Assembly: GCA_947444195.1 (NCBI GenBank)
Contig: CANEZL010000025.1
Span: 1 to 64,000 of the forward strand
Length of the DNA: 64,000 bases
Direction: 5' to 3'
Source of the DNA: Methylobacteriaceae bacterium
GTDB lineage: Bacteria; Pseudomonadota; Alphaproteobacteria; Rhizobiales; Beijerinckiaceae
Both the position numbers and the translations under genes were made by a program. The notes beneath the pieces were generated by a model. The model saw only the letters and a list, made by a program, of their open reading frames with translations. It did not search any database and was not told where the DNA came from. This document shows, piece after piece, positions 16,841-27,171 of this stretch (position 1 is the stretch's first letter; each line of letters begins with the position of its first letter).

Positions 16841-18175
16841 CTACCCTGTGCCCGCGCGGATACGCTCCGCCGCGGCCCCCGCCGCCCGCGCGCCCTCCGC
16901 GAAGGCGCCGCCGGCCGTGCCCCATTGCAGGCGCGACAGGGCCTCGCCCGCGAACCAGACCCGCTCGCCCACCGGCGCGTGCAGGGCGTGGCGCGCCCCC
17001 GCATGGCCCGGCGGCACCACCGCCCAGGAGCCCCGCGCCCACGGGTCGTGCCGCCAGGCGCTGACCGCGGGGATGGTGAGGCCGGCGAGCCGCGCCGCCG
17101 GGAAGTGGCGGCGCAGGGTGGCGCGCACGTGGCGGCGGGCGGCATCCGCGTCGCCGCCGGCCGCGTCGATCCGGGCGGCGTCGGCGACGTCGAGTTCGAG
17201 GAAGTGCAGGGCGCTGCCGTCGATCCGGGCCAGAAGGCCCGAGGGCGCGCGCTGCCCGCCGCCCATGCTGACGAGGCGGTCGGCGCCGCGGAACGGGCTT
17301 CCCGGCCAGTGCAGCACGGCGTGCTCGTAGATGCCGGTGGAGAAGCCGTCGATCGCCGCCCGCACGGCAGCGGGCAGGGCGGGTGTGAAGGAGAGGTGGG
17401 CGCGCAGCACCATCATCGGCGCCGTCACGATCACCGCCTGCGCCCGCAGGGGGCCCGCCGCGGTGTCGACCCGCACCCCCGGACCCGACCAGTCGATCCC
17501 GGTGACGGGCCGGGAGAGGGCCACGGGCAGCCCCTCGGCGAGGCGCGCGAGATAGGCGCCGTAGCCCCCCGCCAGGAAGAAGTTGTCGCCGTACTCCATG
17601 CTCGGGAAGTCCTGCAGGGAGACTTCGCTCAGGGGCCGGCCCGAGACGAGCCCGTGCACCTGCGCCACGCGGGCACCCCAGGGGCCGAGGCCGGGGGGCA
17701 GGGCGCTCGCGGCCGGCCGGTCCGGGCCGCCGGCCGCGGCGCCCCGGGTCATCGCCCGGTCGGCCCGCTCGAAGGCGCGGGCCGAGGCGCGCCGGTCGGC
17801 CGAACCGGCCGGCCGGCCGCCGACCCAGACATGGCCCTCCTGCGGGGCCCGGCGCAGCCGCTCGCCGCGGGCGAGGCCGAGCTGCACCAGGGGGTTGATC
17901 GGCCCGGCATGGAGCCAGTGCGCGCCGAGATCCACCGCGTGGCCGCGCAGGTCCGTGGTGAAGGTGCGCCCGCCGACGCGGTCGCGCGCCTCCAGCACGG
18001 CGACCGCGAGCCCCGCCGCGCGCAGGGTCCGGGCCGCGGCGATGCCGGCCGCGCCCGCGCCCACCACGATGACGGCGGGGTCCTCCGGCAGGGGCGCGAG
18101 GCGCGGGATCAGGTTCGGGGGGTGGCCCTCGTGGGAGGGCTGGCCTCGGGCGGGGCGGCTCTGGCGCGGGCTCAT
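16841..18175 (-). CDS. FAD-dependent flavin monoamine oxidase
   Basis: 444 residues. The FAD-binding Rossmann motif is VIVVGAGAAGIAAARTLRAAGLAVAVLEARDRVGGRTFT at about 35-73, and the C-terminal FAD motif is VWFAGEALSRLQWGTAGGAFAEGARAA. Between them lies the substrate domain, with DLGAHWLHAGPINPL matching the GGR/GaxW motif of amine oxidases. It would oxidise a primary or secondary amine, producing peroxide and an aldehyde. No signal peptide. Close to the kelch gene (70 bases) on the same strand, possibly co-transcribed. Confidence 0.9.
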   Translation of the reverse strand: MSPRQSRPARGQPSHEGHPPNLIPRLAPLPEDPAVIVVGAGAAGIAAARTLRAAGLAVAVLEARDRVGGRTFTTDLRGHAVDLGAHWLHAGPINPLVQLGLARGERLRRAPQEGHVWVGGRPAGSADRRASARAFERADRAMTRGAAAGGPDRPAASALPPGLGPWGARVAQVHGLVSGRPLSEVSLQDFPSMEYGDNFFLAGGYGAYLARLAEGLPVALSRPVTGIDWSGPGVRVDTAAGPLRAQAVIVTAPMMVLRAHLSFTPALPAAVRAAIDGFSTGIYEHAVLHWPGSPFRGADRLVSMGGGQRAPSGLLARIDGSALHFLELDVADAARIDAAGGDADAARRHVRATLRRHFPAARLAGLTIPAVSAWRHDPWARGSWAVVPPGHAGARHALHAPVGERVWFAGEALSRLQWGTAGGAFAEGARAAGAAAERIRAGTG

Positions 18176-18245
18176 GCGCGGACGGACATCCTTCTGCTCG
18201 GGCGCCGGATGGCATGGCCTCCCGGCCCTGCGGAAGACCCCGTCC

Positions 18246-19202
18246 TCACGGCGTCAACACCTCGACGAGGCCGGAGCGGTCGCCCCCCGGCCTCGGGCTC
18301 CCGGTCAGGGTGTAGATCCGGCCCCCGAAAGTGACGGCGCCGAAGCCGTGGCGCGGGCTCGGCAGCTTGGCAAGGGTCCGCCACGCGTCGCGGGCCGGGT
18401 CGTAGGCCTCGACCGCGTCGAAGGTCCGGCGGCCCGATTCGCCGCCGATGACGAAGACCTCGCCGCCGAGGACCGCGGCGGCGGCCCCGCTGCGGGGGGT
18501 GGGCAGCGCCGCCCCCCGGCGCCAGCGGTCGCTGCCGGGCTCGTAGATCTCCGTGGCGTCGAGGTTGCGCTCCGGGTCGCCGTCGCGGCGCCCGCCCACG
18601 GCGACGATGCGCCCGTCCACCGCCTGCACGGCGAGGTGGTCGCGGGGCGTCGGCAGGGGTGCGGCGGCGCTCCACCGGTCGCTGTCGGGATCGTAGACCT
18701 CGTGGGCGGGGTCGTTGGCGCCGCCGCTGCGGCTGCCGCCGACCACGTGGATGCGCCCCGCGATCACCGCGGCGCCCCCGGCCGCGCGCGGGGTCGGCAT
18801 GGCCGCCCGCCGGGACCACGCATCGGCGGCGGGGTCGTAGGCGAAGACCGCGCCGCTCGCCGTCCAGCCGTCCACGTAGCCGCCGAACACGTAGATCCGG
18901 CCGCCCTGCGCCGCGGCCACCGGGTGGTGGACCGGGTGGGGGAAGGGCGCCGCCCGCCGCCAGCGGTCGCCCGCCAGATCGTAGACGAGGAGTTCGGTGG
19001 CGCCGTTGTAGTCGCCGACCACGTAGGCGTGCCCGTCGAGGGCGGCGACCGCCACCTCGGAGCGCGGCGCCGGGGCGGGGGCGGCGGCCTCCCAGCGGCC
19101 GGGCGCCTGCGCCGCGGCCGGCAGCGCCGAGGCGACGAGCGGGAGGGCAGCGAGCGGGAGGGCGAGCAGGGCGGCGCGCGCGAGGGCGGAAGGCTTCGGC
19201 AT
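18246..19202 (-). CDS. exported kelch-repeat beta-propeller protein
   Basis: 318 residues from ATG 19202. A signal peptide (ALLALPLAALPLVASALPAAAQA) is followed by about six kelch repeats, each with a GG pair and a Y-D...W core: YVFGGYVDGW, HVVGGSRSGG, IVAVGGRRDGD, FVIGGESGRR, YTLTGSPRPGG, with PTPRxxxA linkers. A six-bladed propeller in the periplasm, probably binding a partner or a carbohydrate. The neighbouring amine oxidase is its only likely operon partner; galactose-oxidase-type copper residues are not evident. Confidence 0.88.
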   Translation of the reverse strand: MPKPSALARAALLALPLAALPLVASALPAAAQAPGRWEAAAPAPAPRSEVAVAALDGHAYVVGDYNGATELLVYDLAGDRWRRAAPFPHPVHHPVAAAQGGRIYVFGGYVDGWTASGAVFAYDPAADAWSRRAAMPTPRAAGGAAVIAGRIHVVGGSRSGGANDPAHEVYDPDSDRWSAAAPLPTPRDHLAVQAVDGRIVAVGGRRDGDPERNLDATEIYEPGSDRWRRGAALPTPRSGAAAAVLGGEVFVIGGESGRRTFDAVEAYDPARDAWRTLAKLPSPRHGFGAVTFGGRIYTLTGSPRPGGDRSGLVEVLTP

Positions 19203-19351
19203 GGTGCTCCTCCGGACGGTCCGGCCCCGCGGGCGGACGGGGCGGGCAACTGATAAGTGCGTGGGCGCGCCCCGGTTCACGCTTGCGGCCGGCGCCCGGC
19301 AGCCCCACACCTCCCGCCGGGCGCCCCCGCGGCGCGAGGAACCTCGACGGC

Positions 19352-20062
19352 ATGCTGATCCAGTCCGCCTTCTCGGCCCTGCGCCAGACCTTCTCGCGCC
19401 CCTTGCGCGCGATCCTGTGGAAGTCGCTCGGCCTGACGCTCGGCCTGCTCGTGCTGGTCTGGTTCGGGCTCACCCGCCTGATCCAGTGGTTCCAGGCGAG
19501 CCACCACATCTCGGAGCAGTACCCCTTCCTCGACAGCCTCGCCTATTTCCTGGCGGGCTTCGGGCTGTTCGTGGCGCTCGCCTACGTGATGCCCGCGGTC
19601 TCGATCCTGGTGGCGGGCTTCTTCCTCGACGACGCGGCCGAGATCGTCGAGCGCACCGACTTCCCGGAGGACGCGCCCGGCCTCGCGCTGCCGCTCGGCA
19701 CGGCGCTGCTCTACGCCCTGCGCTTCGCCGGGCTGACGCTGCTCGTGAACATCGGCGCCTTGATCATCTTCTTCGTGCCGGTGGTGGGCATCGCGGCCTT
19801 CTTCGCCGCCAACGCCTATCTCCTCTCGCGGGAATATTTCGAGATGGCGGCGGCCCGGTTCCGGCCGCTGCCGGAGGCCGCCGCCATGCGGCGCGAACAC
19901 GCGGCGACCACCCTGGCGGCGGGCTGCCTGCTCGCTGGCATGATGGTGGTGCCGTTCCTCAACCTCGTGACGCCGCTCTTCGGCATCGCCCTGATGGTCC
20001 ACGTGCACAAGCGCCTCGCCCGGCGCCTGCCGGCGCCGGCGGCGCAGGGGCGCCTGCGCTGA
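19352..20062 (+). CDS. EI24/CysZ-like integral membrane protein
   Basis: 236 residues with the EI24 (DUF540) layout: an amphipathic N-terminus ([27 protein letters not shown]), three to four membrane spans, and the conserved end [20 protein letters not shown] followed by a last span and basic tail. In CysZ this fold conducts sulfate; here no cysteine-biosynthesis genes are nearby, so the substrate is open. Start chosen at 19352 with GCGAGGA upstream, rather than the 467-residue track ORF that crosses the divergent kelch gene. Confidence 0.85.
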   Translation: MLIQSAFSALRQTFSRPLRAILWKSLGLTLGLLVLVWFGLTRLIQWFQASHHISEQYPFLDSLAYFLAGFGLFVALAYVMPAVSILVAGFFLDDAAEIVERTDFPEDAPGLALPLGTALLYALRFAGLTLLVNIGALIIFFVPVVGIAAFFAANAYLLSREYFEMAAARFRPLPEAAAMRREHAATTLAAGCLLAGMMVVPFLNLVTPLFGIALMVHVHKRLARRLPAPAAQGRLR

Positions 20063-20090
20063 CCTGCCGCCTGCACCGGGGGACGAGGCT

Positions 20091-21284
20091 CTACCGGCGC
20101 GAGCCCCAGCGGGTGCCCATGCGGCCGGGCGGTCCGTCCGGCTCGGCGGCGAGGGCCGGACCCGAGGCGCGGCCCGGCCGGTGCTGCGAGGCCTCGTCCA
20201 TGGGCTCGGCCGTGAGCAGGTCCGGCACCTCGGCCTGGGCCTCGGAGCCGCGGCCGGTCGCGAACTGGCCGGCCTTGCGGTAGACCCAGAGATAGCCCGG
20301 CACCACGGCCTCGGCGGCGGTGGGCTTGATGCCCAGCCCCTCGAAGCTGCGGCCCTCGGCCTTGGCCTCGTCCGAGACCACGTTGTCGTGCTGCAGGAGC
20401 GCGACCTGATCGCGGGTCAGCTTGACCTCCTTGGGCAGCAGCACGCCGAAGGTGAGGGCGTCGGCGATCTCCAGGGCGCGGGCCTGGAGGCGGGCGAGCG
20501 GCAGGGGCAGGTCGACGACCGCGCGGCTGCGGTGCGTGGTCTCCAGCATGTAGCGGACGAAATGCTCCAGCGTGCCGACTTCCGGGCCGCCGAGTTCGTA
20601 CACCTTCCCGCCCGCGACCCCGCCGTCCACGGCGCGGGCGATCGCCTCGGCGACGTCGCCCACGAAGACGGGCTGGAAGCGCGAGGTGGCGCCCGAGAGG
20701 GGCAGCACGGGCAGGACGCGGGCGAGGCTCGCGAAGCGGTTGAAGAAGCTGTCGCCGGGGCCGAAGACCAGGGAGGGCCGGAACACGATCGCGTCCGGGC
20801 TCGCCCCGAACACGGCCGTCTCGCCCCGCGCCTTGGTGCGGGCATAGGCCGAATCGGAATCGGCGTCGGCGCCGATGGCCGAGACGTGGATCACCCGGGC
20901 GCCGGCCTGGGCGCTCGCGCGGGCGATCAGGCCCGGCCCCTCGGCCTGGAGGCGGTTGAAGCTCTGCGCGCCGCTCTCCTGCAGGATGCCGACGAGGTTG
21001 ATCACCACGTCCGAGCCCGCGACCGCGCGGGTCACGGAATCCGGATAGCGGAGGTTGGCCTGCACGGCGACGATCTGCCCGACCTTGCCGAGCGGCTGCA
21101 GGAAGAGGGCGAGGTCGGGCCGCCGCACCGCCACGCGGATGCGGTAGCCGCGCTTGGCCAGGGCCCGGACCACGTGGCGGCCGAGGAAGCCCGAGCCGCC
21201 GAAGATCGTCACGAGCTGCGAGGTCGGCCGCGTCAGGGCCTGCGGGCCTTGAGGGGAACTGGACGGGGTGCTTTCGCCGGTCAT
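20091..21284 (-). CDS. NDUFA9-like complex I-associated NAD(P)H-binding protein
   Basis: 397 residues of the atypical short-chain dehydrogenase family. The Rossmann signature is [21 protein letters not shown] at about residue 30, followed by [10 protein letters not shown] and [23 protein letters not shown], where the family's usual YxxxK is retained. The C-terminal NDUFA9-type domain includes [18 protein letters not shown] and [21 protein letters not shown]. In alphaproteobacteria this is the bacterial relative of the mitochondrial complex I 39-kDa accessory subunit, with quinone-biosynthesis or assembly roles proposed. Divergent from rpsD. Confidence 0.9.
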   Translation of the reverse strand: MTGESTPSSSPQGPQALTRPTSQLVTIFGGSGFLGRHVVRALAKRGYRIRVAVRRPDLALFLQPLGKVGQIVAVQANLRYPDSVTRAVAGSDVVINLVGILQESGAQSFNRLQAEGPGLIARASAQAGARVIHVSAIGADADSDSAYARTKARGETAVFGASPDAIVFRPSLVFGPGDSFFNRFASLARVLPVLPLSGATSRFQPVFVGDVAEAIARAVDGGVAGGKVYELGGPEVGTLEHFVRYMLETTHRSRAVVDLPLPLARLQARALEIADALTFGVLLPKEVKLTRDQVALLQHDNVVSDEAKAEGRSFEGLGIKPTAAEAVVPGYLWVYRKAGQFATGRGSEAQAEVPDLLTAEPMDEASQHRPGRASGPALAAEPDGPPGRMGTRWGSRR

Positions 21285-21614
21285 CGCCTTGCGTCTCGTG
21301 TCCTCGCCGCGCGGGCCGGCGGGTGCCGGCGCCTGTTTCGAGCGCTACTTATCCCAATTCTCGGCCGAGGGGAGCCGGTGTCGCGGCGCAATCGTGACGG
21401 CGGCGGGCGGGCGTTCGGCTCGCCGGCGGGCGTTGACCCGCGCGCCGCCCTGCTCTATGGAGCCGGGGTCAACGGGGCTCCGATGCGGGGCCCCGTCGCA
21501 TTTTCATACGCACCCGTGGGCGGCCTCAACCCCGCCCTGTCGTCCCGAAGGGCCCGCGGCCCGGTGGGAAGAGGAGGGCGCGTTCCTCGCAAAGACAGCA
21601 AGAGAGGACACGCG

Positions 21615-22232
21615 ATGTCGAAGCGCGTTCAGGCGAAGCACAAGCTCGATCGCCGCATGGGCCAGAACATCTGGGGCCGCCCGAAGAGCCCCGTCAACCG
21701 CCGCGAGTACGGCCCCGGCCAGCACGGCCAGCGCCGCAAGGGCAAGATGAGCGACTTCGGCACGCAGCTGCGCGCCAAGCAGAAGCTCAAGGGCTATTAC
21801 GGCAACATCACCGAGAAGCAGTTCCGCCGCTACTACGCCGAGGCGATCCGCCTGCGCGGCGATTCCGGCGAGAACCTCGTCGGCCTGCTGGAGCGCCGCC
21901 TCGACGCCGTGGTCTACCGGGCGAAGTTCGTGGCGACGCCGTTCGCCGCCCGCCAGTTCATCAACCACGGCCACATCAAGGTGAACGGCCAGCGCGTGAA
22001 CATCCCGAGCTTCCTCGTGAAGCCCGGCGACGTGATCGAGGTGAAGGAGGCCGCCCGCCAGTTCGAGGTCGTCATCGTCGCGACCCAGCTCGCCGAGCGC
22101 GACGTGCCCGACTACATCGAGGTCGACCACCAGAAGATGACCGCCCGCGTCACCCGCGTGCCGGGCCTCTCCGAGGTGCCCTACCCGGTGCAGATGGAGC
22201 CGAACCTCGTCATCGAGTTCTACTCGCGCTGA
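21615..22232 (+). CDS. rpsD: 30S ribosomal protein S4
   Basis: 205 residues, the classic length. [39 protein letters not shown] is the alphaproteobacterial S4 N-terminus without the four zinc cysteines; the S4 RNA-binding domain is near [33 protein letters not shown]4 nucleates 30S assembly on 16S rRNA. The ATG at 21615 follows AGAGAGGACACGCG. It is monocistronic and ends in an intrinsic terminator at 22261. Confidence 0.98.
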   Translation: MSKRVQAKHKLDRRMGQNIWGRPKSPVNRREYGPGQHGQRRKGKMSDFGTQLRAKQKLKGYYGNITEKQFRRYYAEAIRLRGDSGENLVGLLERRLDAVVYRAKFVATPFAARQFINHGHIKVNGQRVNIPSFLVKPGDVIEVKEAARQFEVVIVATQLAERDVPDYIEVDHQKMTARVTRVPGLSEVPYPVQMEPNLVIEFYSR

Positions 22233-22260
22233 TCGCCGTCGCAGGCGCTGCTCTTCCCGG

Positions 22261-22290
22261 GGGCCCGCGCGGATCGCGCGGGCCCTTCGT
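22261..22290 (+). terminator. intrinsic terminator of rpsD
   Basis: GGGCCCGCGCG and CGCGCGGGCCC form a perfect 11-bp stem with a 3-base loop, followed by TTCGT, 28 bases after the rpsD stop. Confidence 0.75.
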
Positions 22291-22413
22291 CGTTCTCGGG
22301 GCCGGCGCGTTTTCCGGGCCGCCCGAGGCCAGGCTTCGGTTTGCCCGCATCCCGGCCTATGATGTCCGGCCGGCTGATTCCGGCGCCGCCCGTGCCCTCG
22401 GACAGGATCGCCC

Positions 22414-22881
22414 ATGCCGCTTGCCGCCGTTGCCGACCTCGCCGGATCGGGGCACAAGCAGGCCGGTGCCTTCCGCACGATCAGCGAGGTCGCCGAGGAT
22501 CTCGACGTGCCCCAGCACGTGCTCCGGTTCTGGGAGACGCGCTTCGGCCAGATCCGCCCGATGAAGCGGGCCGGCGGCCGGCGCTACTACCGGCCCGAGG
22601 ACGTCGAGCTCATCGCCGGCATCCGCCACCTGCTCCACGTGCAGCGCTACACCATCAAGGGCGCCCAGCGGGTCCTGAAGGAGAACGGCGTGCGCTTCGT
22701 GCAGGCGGTGGGGCGCGGCGAGGCCGTGGCCGCCGCCCCGTCCCTGCAGGAGGTCGAGGCCGAGGTTCCCGCCGGGATCCCGGCCGAGCGCGCCGCCCTG
22801 ATCGCGGCCCTGCGCGAGCTGCGCGCCTGCCGCGCCGCGCTGGCGGCCCTGCGCCTGCCCCCCGAGCCCGCCGAGGGCTGA
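22414..22881 (+). CDS. MerR-family transcriptional regulator
   Basis: 155 residues. A winged helix-turn-helix of MerR type starts at about residue 21 ([70 protein letters not shown]). The sequence matches the rhizobial MerR protein that usually lies next to ihfA. The effector domain is short and lacks metal-binding cysteines, so the signal is unknown. The rpsD terminator separates it from rpsD. Confidence 0.9.
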   Translation: MPLAAVADLAGSGHKQAGAFRTISEVAEDLDVPQHVLRFWETRFGQIRPMKRAGGRRYYRPEDVELIAGIRHLLHVQRYTIKGAQRVLKENGVRFVQAVGRGEAVAAAPSLQEVEAEVPAGIPAERAALIAALRELRACRAALAALRLPPEPAEG

Positions 22882-22974
22882 GCCGGCCGCATCTCCCCTC
22901 GACGGGCCGGACCCGCCTCCCCACATCCCGGTCTCCGGCGACACCGCCGGACGCCAGACAGGGGAGTTTCGTCC

Positions 22975-23415
22975 ATGACCTTCGCCCGCCCGCTCGCCGC
23001 GCTCCTCGCCGGCAGCCTCGTGGTCGCGCCGGCCTTCGCGCAGACGACGATCACGAAGAGCGAGACGGTCTCCGCCGGCAAGACGGCCAGGCTCGCCATC
23101 GTGCCGAACCTGAAGACGGACTGCTCCGCGGGGCCGATGCCGGAGTTCAAGGTCTCCGGGGCGCCCAAGAACGGCGCGCTCATCACCAAGACCGGCAAGC
23201 AGAAGACCCCCGCGAACTACCGCTGCCCGAACAAGGACACCGCCGTCCAGGCGCTGTTCTACCAGCCCAAGGCGGGCTTCACCGGCGCCGACGAGGTCAC
23301 CTTCGAGATCCGCAACGCCGACGGCAAGGTCCAGACGCAGAACATCAAGATCACCGTCGAGGCCGGGTCCGGCAAGGCCGGCGGCGACGCCAAGAAGGAG
23401 GGCACGGACCTCTGA
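22975..23415 (+). CDS. exported Ig-like-fold protein
   Basis: 146 residues. A signal peptide (to PAFAQT) is followed by a single beta-sandwich-like domain: SETVSAGKTARLAIVPNLKTDCSAGPMPEFKVSGAPKNGALITKTGKQKTP...YRCPN...AVQALFYQPKAGFTGADEVTFEIRNADGKVQTQNIKITV. The pattern PKAGFTGADEVTFEI resembles Big_17/cadherin-like repeats that stack in surface proteins, here present once. Two cysteines (TDC and YRC) probably form a disulfide. Stand-alone, function unknown. Confidence 0.75.
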   Translation: MTFARPLAALLAGSLVVAPAFAQTTITKSETVSAGKTARLAIVPNLKTDCSAGPMPEFKVSGAPKNGALITKTGKQKTPANYRCPNKDTAVQALFYQPKAGFTGADEVTFEIRNADGKVQTQNIKITVEAGSGKAGGDAKKEGTDL

Positions 23416-23458
23416 TACGCGGCCCGATCGATCGCATCGTTGAACTGAGGGGCTCTTG

Positions 23459-23570
23459 TCCCCTCCCCCTTGGGGGAGGGGTTCGGGGTGGGGGTGGCGC
23501 AGGATCGAGCGTTCCGGTGCCTTCTGCGCCACCCCCACCTCCGGCTCCTCCCCGCAAGGGGGAGGAGAGG
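23459..23570. repeat. dispersed palindromic repeat family A, copy 2
   Basis: Same structure as the copy at 15397 (CTCCCCCTTGGGGGAGGGG ... GCGCAGGATCGAGCGTTCCGGTGCC ... GCGCCACCCCCACCTCCGGCTCCTCCCC), but with the arms exchanged left to right: the arm with CTCCGG is on the right here and on the left in copy 1. Lies 44 bases after the preceding gene. Confidence 0.85.
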
Positions 23571-23733
23571 CCCGGGGTGCAGTCGGGGCGGTCGATGGGG
23601 AACATATGCAGCCGGCGCGCGGCCCAATCGCTGCGCCGCAAAAACCGGGCCGCCGCGGGCGAGGCAGAGTGCTTATGAACGATGGCGGCACAGCGCTGGA
23701 GGCCGTCTCCGCGGCCCCTGTGTTGCATGCGTC

Positions 23734-23752
23734 ACACGCCTGTGCGGCGTGT
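23734..23752. promoter_or_regulatory. inverted repeat upstream of prkA
   Basis: ACACGCC and GGCGTGT form a perfect 7-bp inverted repeat around TGTGC, 87 bases before the prkA start. It could be an operator or a small hairpin in the leader; no known factor is assigned. Confidence 0.3.
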
Positions 23753-23838
23753 TCGTCGCACTGCGACAAAAGCGGGCCTGTCGGTTGCATCCGAGGCGGG
23801 ACAGGATGAAGCTAACCGTGGTCTGAGAGGGTTATCGA

Positions 23839-25791
23839 ATGTCGATGCATGCGACGAACGACCTTTTCCAGAGTTTCGCGCGTGGCTACGAGGCCCGCCG
23901 CGACACGGAGATGACCCTCTCCGAGTATCTCGAGGCCTGCCGCGACAATCCGCTGATGTACGCCTCGGCGGCCGAGCGGATCCTAGAGGCGATCGGTAAG
24001 CCTGAATTCATCGATACGGCCAAGGATTCGCGTCTCGGCCGGATCTTCATGAACCGGACCATCCGCACCTATCCGGCCTTCGCCGAATTCTACGGCATGG
24101 AGGAGACGATCGAGCGGATCGTCTCGTTCTTCCGCCACGCCGCGCAGGGGTTGGAGGAGCGCAAGCAGATCCTCTACCTGCTCGGGCCCGTGGGCGGCGG
24201 CAAGTCGTCGCTGGCCGAGCGGCTGAAGGCCCTGATGGAGGTCCACCCCATCTACGTGCTCAAGGCCGGGGACGAGGTCTCGCCGGTCTTCGAGAGCCCG
24301 CTCGGTCTCTTCGACCCCGAGACCATGGGGGCGGAGATCCAGAGCCGCTACGGCATCCCGCGCCGGCGGCTGACCGGGCTGATGAGCCCCTGGGCCCTGA
24401 AGCGGCTCGACGAGTTCAACGGCGACATCGCGCGCTTCAAGGTCATCAAGGTCCGGCCCTCGCGCCTGCGCCAGATCGGCATCGCCAAGACCGAGCCCGG
24501 CGACGAGAACAACCAGGACATCTCCTCGCTGGTCGGCAAGGTCGACATCCGCCGCCTGGAGACGCTCTCGCAGGCGGACCCCGACGCCTACTCCTACTCG
24601 GGCGGCCTCAACCGGGCGAACCAGGGCGTCCTCGAATTCGTCGAGATGTTCAAGGCGCCGATCAAGATGCTCCACCCCCTGCTCACGGCGACGCAGGAGG
24701 GCAACTACGTCGGCACCGAGAACATCGGCGCGATCCCGTTCACCGGCGTGATCCTCGCCCACTCGAACGAGGCCGAGTGGCAGTCGTTCAAGACCAACAA
24801 GAACAACGAAGCCTTCATCGACCGCATCTACGTGATCAAGGTGCCCTACTGCCTCCGGGTCACGGAGGAGCAGCGCATCTACGACAAGCTGATCTCCGGC
24901 TCCGAGCTCTCGGACGCGGCCTGCGCGCCGGGCACCCTCGAGATGCTGGCCCGCTTCTCGGTGCTCTCGCGCCTGCGCGAGCACGCCAATTCCAACGTCT
25001 TCTCGAAGATGCGGGTCTACGACGGCGAGTCCCTGCGCGAGGTCGATCCCCGCGCCCGCTCCATGCAGGAGTACAAGGACACGGCCGGCGTTGACGAGGG
25101 CATGGACGGCGTCTCCACCCGCTTCGCCTTCAAGGTGCTCGCCGCGACCTTCAACCACGACACCACGGAGGTGTCGGCCGACCCCGTCCACCTGATGTAC
25201 GTGCTGGAACAGGCGCTGAAGCGCGAGCAATTGCCCCCCGAGACCGAGAAGCGCTACCTCGAGTTCATCAAGACCGAGCTCGCGCCGCGCTACGCGGAGT
25301 TCATCGGCCACGAGATCCAGAAGGCCTATCTCGAATCCTACCACGATTACGGGCAGAACCTCTTCGACCGCTACATCGACTACGCCGACGCCTGGATCGA
25401 GGACCAGGACTTCAAGGACGCCGAGACCGGCCAGCTCCTCAACCGCGAGCTCCTCAACCAAGAACTCACCAAGATCGAGAAGCCCGCCGGCATCGCCAAC
25501 CCCAAGGACTTCCGCAACGAGGTGGTGAAGTTCGCGCTCCGCTCCCGGGCGCAGCACGGGGGGCGCAACCCGAACTGGACGAGCTACGAGAAGCTGCGCG
25601 AGGTGATCGAGCGGCGCATGTTCTCCCAGGTCGAGGAGCTTCTGCCGGTCATCTCCTTCGGCTCGAAGAAGGACGGCGACACCGAGAAGAAGCACGGGGA
25701 GTTCGTGGAGCGCATGGTGGCGCGCGGCTACACCGAGCGGCAGGTCCGCCGGCTGGTCGAGTGGTACATGCGGGTGAAACAGGCCGGCTGA
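23839..25791 (+). CDS. prkA: PrkA-family serine protein kinase
   Basis: 650 residues, standard YeaG/PrkA length. An AAA-like N-terminal domain has the Walker A GPVGGGKSSLAERLK at about residue 115, and the C-terminal kinase-like domain includes the strongly conserved MDGVSTRFAFKVLA and the ending VERMVARGYTERQVRRLVEWYM. First gene of the prkA-yeaH-spoVR unit, which in E. coli (yeaG-yeaH-ycgB) is induced in starvation and alters stress fitness. A 46-base-spaced inverted repeat and repeat copy A2 lie upstream. A second in-frame ATG two codons later is equally possible. Confidence 0.95.
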   Translation: MSMHATNDLFQSFARGYEARRDTEMTLSEYLEACRDNPLMYASAAERILEAIGKPEFIDTAKDSRLGRIFMNRTIRTYPAFAEFYGMEETIERIVSFFRHAAQGLEERKQILYLLGPVGGGKSSLAERLKALMEVHPIYVLKAGDEVSPVFESPLGLFDPETMGAEIQSRYGIPRRRLTGLMSPWALKRLDEFNGDIARFKVIKVRPSRLRQIGIAKTEPGDENNQDISSLVGKVDIRRLETLSQADPDAYSYSGGLNRANQGVLEFVEMFKAPIKMLHPLLTATQEGNYVGTENIGAIPFTGVILAHSNEAEWQSFKTNKNNEAFIDRIYVIKVPYCLRVTEEQRIYDKLISGSELSDAACAPGTLEMLARFSVLSRLREHANSNVFSKMRVYDGESLREVDPRARSMQEYKDTAGVDEGMDGVSTRFAFKVLAATFNHDTTEVSADPVHLMYVLEQALKREQLPPETEKRYLEFIKTELAPRYAEFIGHEIQKAYLESYHDYGQNLFDRYIDYADAWIEDQDFKDAETGQLLNRELLNQELTKIEKPAGIANPKDFRNEVVKFALRSRAQHGGRNPNWTSYEKLREVIERRMFSQVEELLPVISFGSKKDGDTEKKHGEFVERMVARGYTERQVRRLVEWYMRVKQAG

Positions 25792-25870
25792 GGCGAGCCG
25801 CCACAGTTTCGAACGACCGGCCGCCGATGATCCGGCGGTCGTCTCAAGGAGGCGAGGGTTCGGACACCGA

Positions 25871-27166
25871 ATGCACATCGTCGACCGTCGGCTCAATCCC
25901 GGGGGCAAGAGCCTCCCCAACCGGCAGCGCTTCCTGCGCAGGGTCAAGGACGTGGCCCAGCGCGCGGTGCGCGAGTCCGCCCGCGAGCGCGACATCAAGG
26001 ACCTCGGCAAGGACGGTCGCGTCACGGTGCCCGCCGACGGGGTGCGCGAGCCCCGCTTCAGCCGCCAGTCCGGGACGGGGCTTCAGGACCACATCCTGCC
26101 CGGCAACAAGACCTACGTGGAGGGCGACACGATCGAGCGCCCGCCGGGCGGCGGAGGGGGGCGCGGCTCCGGTGAGGGGGGCGAGGGCGGCGAGAACAGC
26201 GAGGACGCCTTCCGCTTCGTGCTCACCCGCGAGGAATTCCTCGAACTCTTCCTCGAGGATCTGGAACTGCCCGATCTGGCCAAGCGGCGCCTCGCCGTGG
26301 TGGAGACGGAGGGGCTGCGGCGCGCCGGCTACACGGTGACGGGCTCGCCCGCCAACCTCGCCCTCGGCCGGACCCTGCGCAACTCGATGTCCCGGCGCAT
26401 CGCCCTGAAGCGCCCGAAGCCCGACGAGCTCGCCGCGCTCGAGGCCCGCATCGCGGCGCTGCCCGAGGAGGCGCCCGAGCGGGCCGACCTCGCGGCCTCG
26501 CTCAGGCTCCTGCAGGAGCGCTCCAGACGCATCCCCTACGTCGACCCGATCGACCTGCGCTTCCGCCGCTTCGAGCCCTACCCGAAGCCCATCGCCCAGG
26601 CGGTGATGTTCTGCCTGATGGACGTCTCGGGCTCGATGACCGAGCACATGAAGGATCTCGCCAAGCGCTTCTACATCCTGCTGCACATCTTCCTCACGCG
26701 CCGCTACCGGCACGTGGAGATCGTCTTCATCCGCCACACCGACCGGGCCACCGAGGTGGACGAGGAGACCTTCTTCGGATCCCGCGAGACCGGCGGCACG
26801 CTGGTCTCGTCGGCGCTCGTGGAGATGAAGCGCATCATCTCCGAGCGCTACGATCCGAACGACTGGAACATCTACGCGGCGCAGGCCTCGGACGGCGACA
26901 ACGTCTCCTCGGACGGGCCGACGGCGACGGAACTGCTGCGCGCCCACATCCTGCCCGCCTGCCAGCACTTCGCCTATCTCGAAGTGGGCGACGAGAACGG
27001 GCCGCGCGCCGGCTTCGTGGAGCACCGCACGACCCTGTGGCGCACCTACGAGGCCGTCGCCAAGGGCGGCGGCGGGCTCGCCATGCGCAAGGTCAACCAC
27101 CGGCGCGAGATCTATCCCGTGTTCCGCGAGCTGTTCGGCCGCAAGGACGCGAAGGCCGAGGCGTGA
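25871..27166 (+). CDS. yeaH: YeaH/YhbH-family protein (DUF444), VWA-like
   Basis: 431 residues. The DUF444 landmarks are present: MHIVDRRLNPGGKSLPNRQRFLRR at the start, a Gly/Glu-rich linker near 95-115, LTREEFLELFLEDLELPDLAKR, and the VWA-like core VMFCLMDVSGSMTEHMKDLAKRFYILLHIFL with the metal-site DxSGSM. It acts with PrkA. The 80-base gap from prkA holds no terminator and GGAGG precedes the start region, consistent with one operon. Confidence 0.95.
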   Translation: MHIVDRRLNPGGKSLPNRQRFLRRVKDVAQRAVRESARERDIKDLGKDGRVTVPADGVREPRFSRQSGTGLQDHILPGNKTYVEGDTIERPPGGGGGRGSGEGGEGGENSEDAFRFVLTREEFLELFLEDLELPDLAKRRLAVVETEGLRRAGYTVTGSPANLALGRTLRNSMSRRIALKRPKPDELAALEARIAALPEEAPERADLAASLRLLQERSRRIPYVDPIDLRFRRFEPYPKPIAQAVMFCLMDVSGSMTEHMKDLAKRFYILLHIFLTRRYRHVEIVFIRHTDRATEVDEETFFGSRETGGTLVSSALVEMKRIISERYDPNDWNIYAAQASDGDNVSSDGPTATELLRAHILPACQHFAYLEVGDENGPRAGFVEHRTTLWRTYEAVAKGGGGLAMRKVNHRREIYPVFRELFGRKDAKAEA

Positions 27167-27171
27167 GGGGC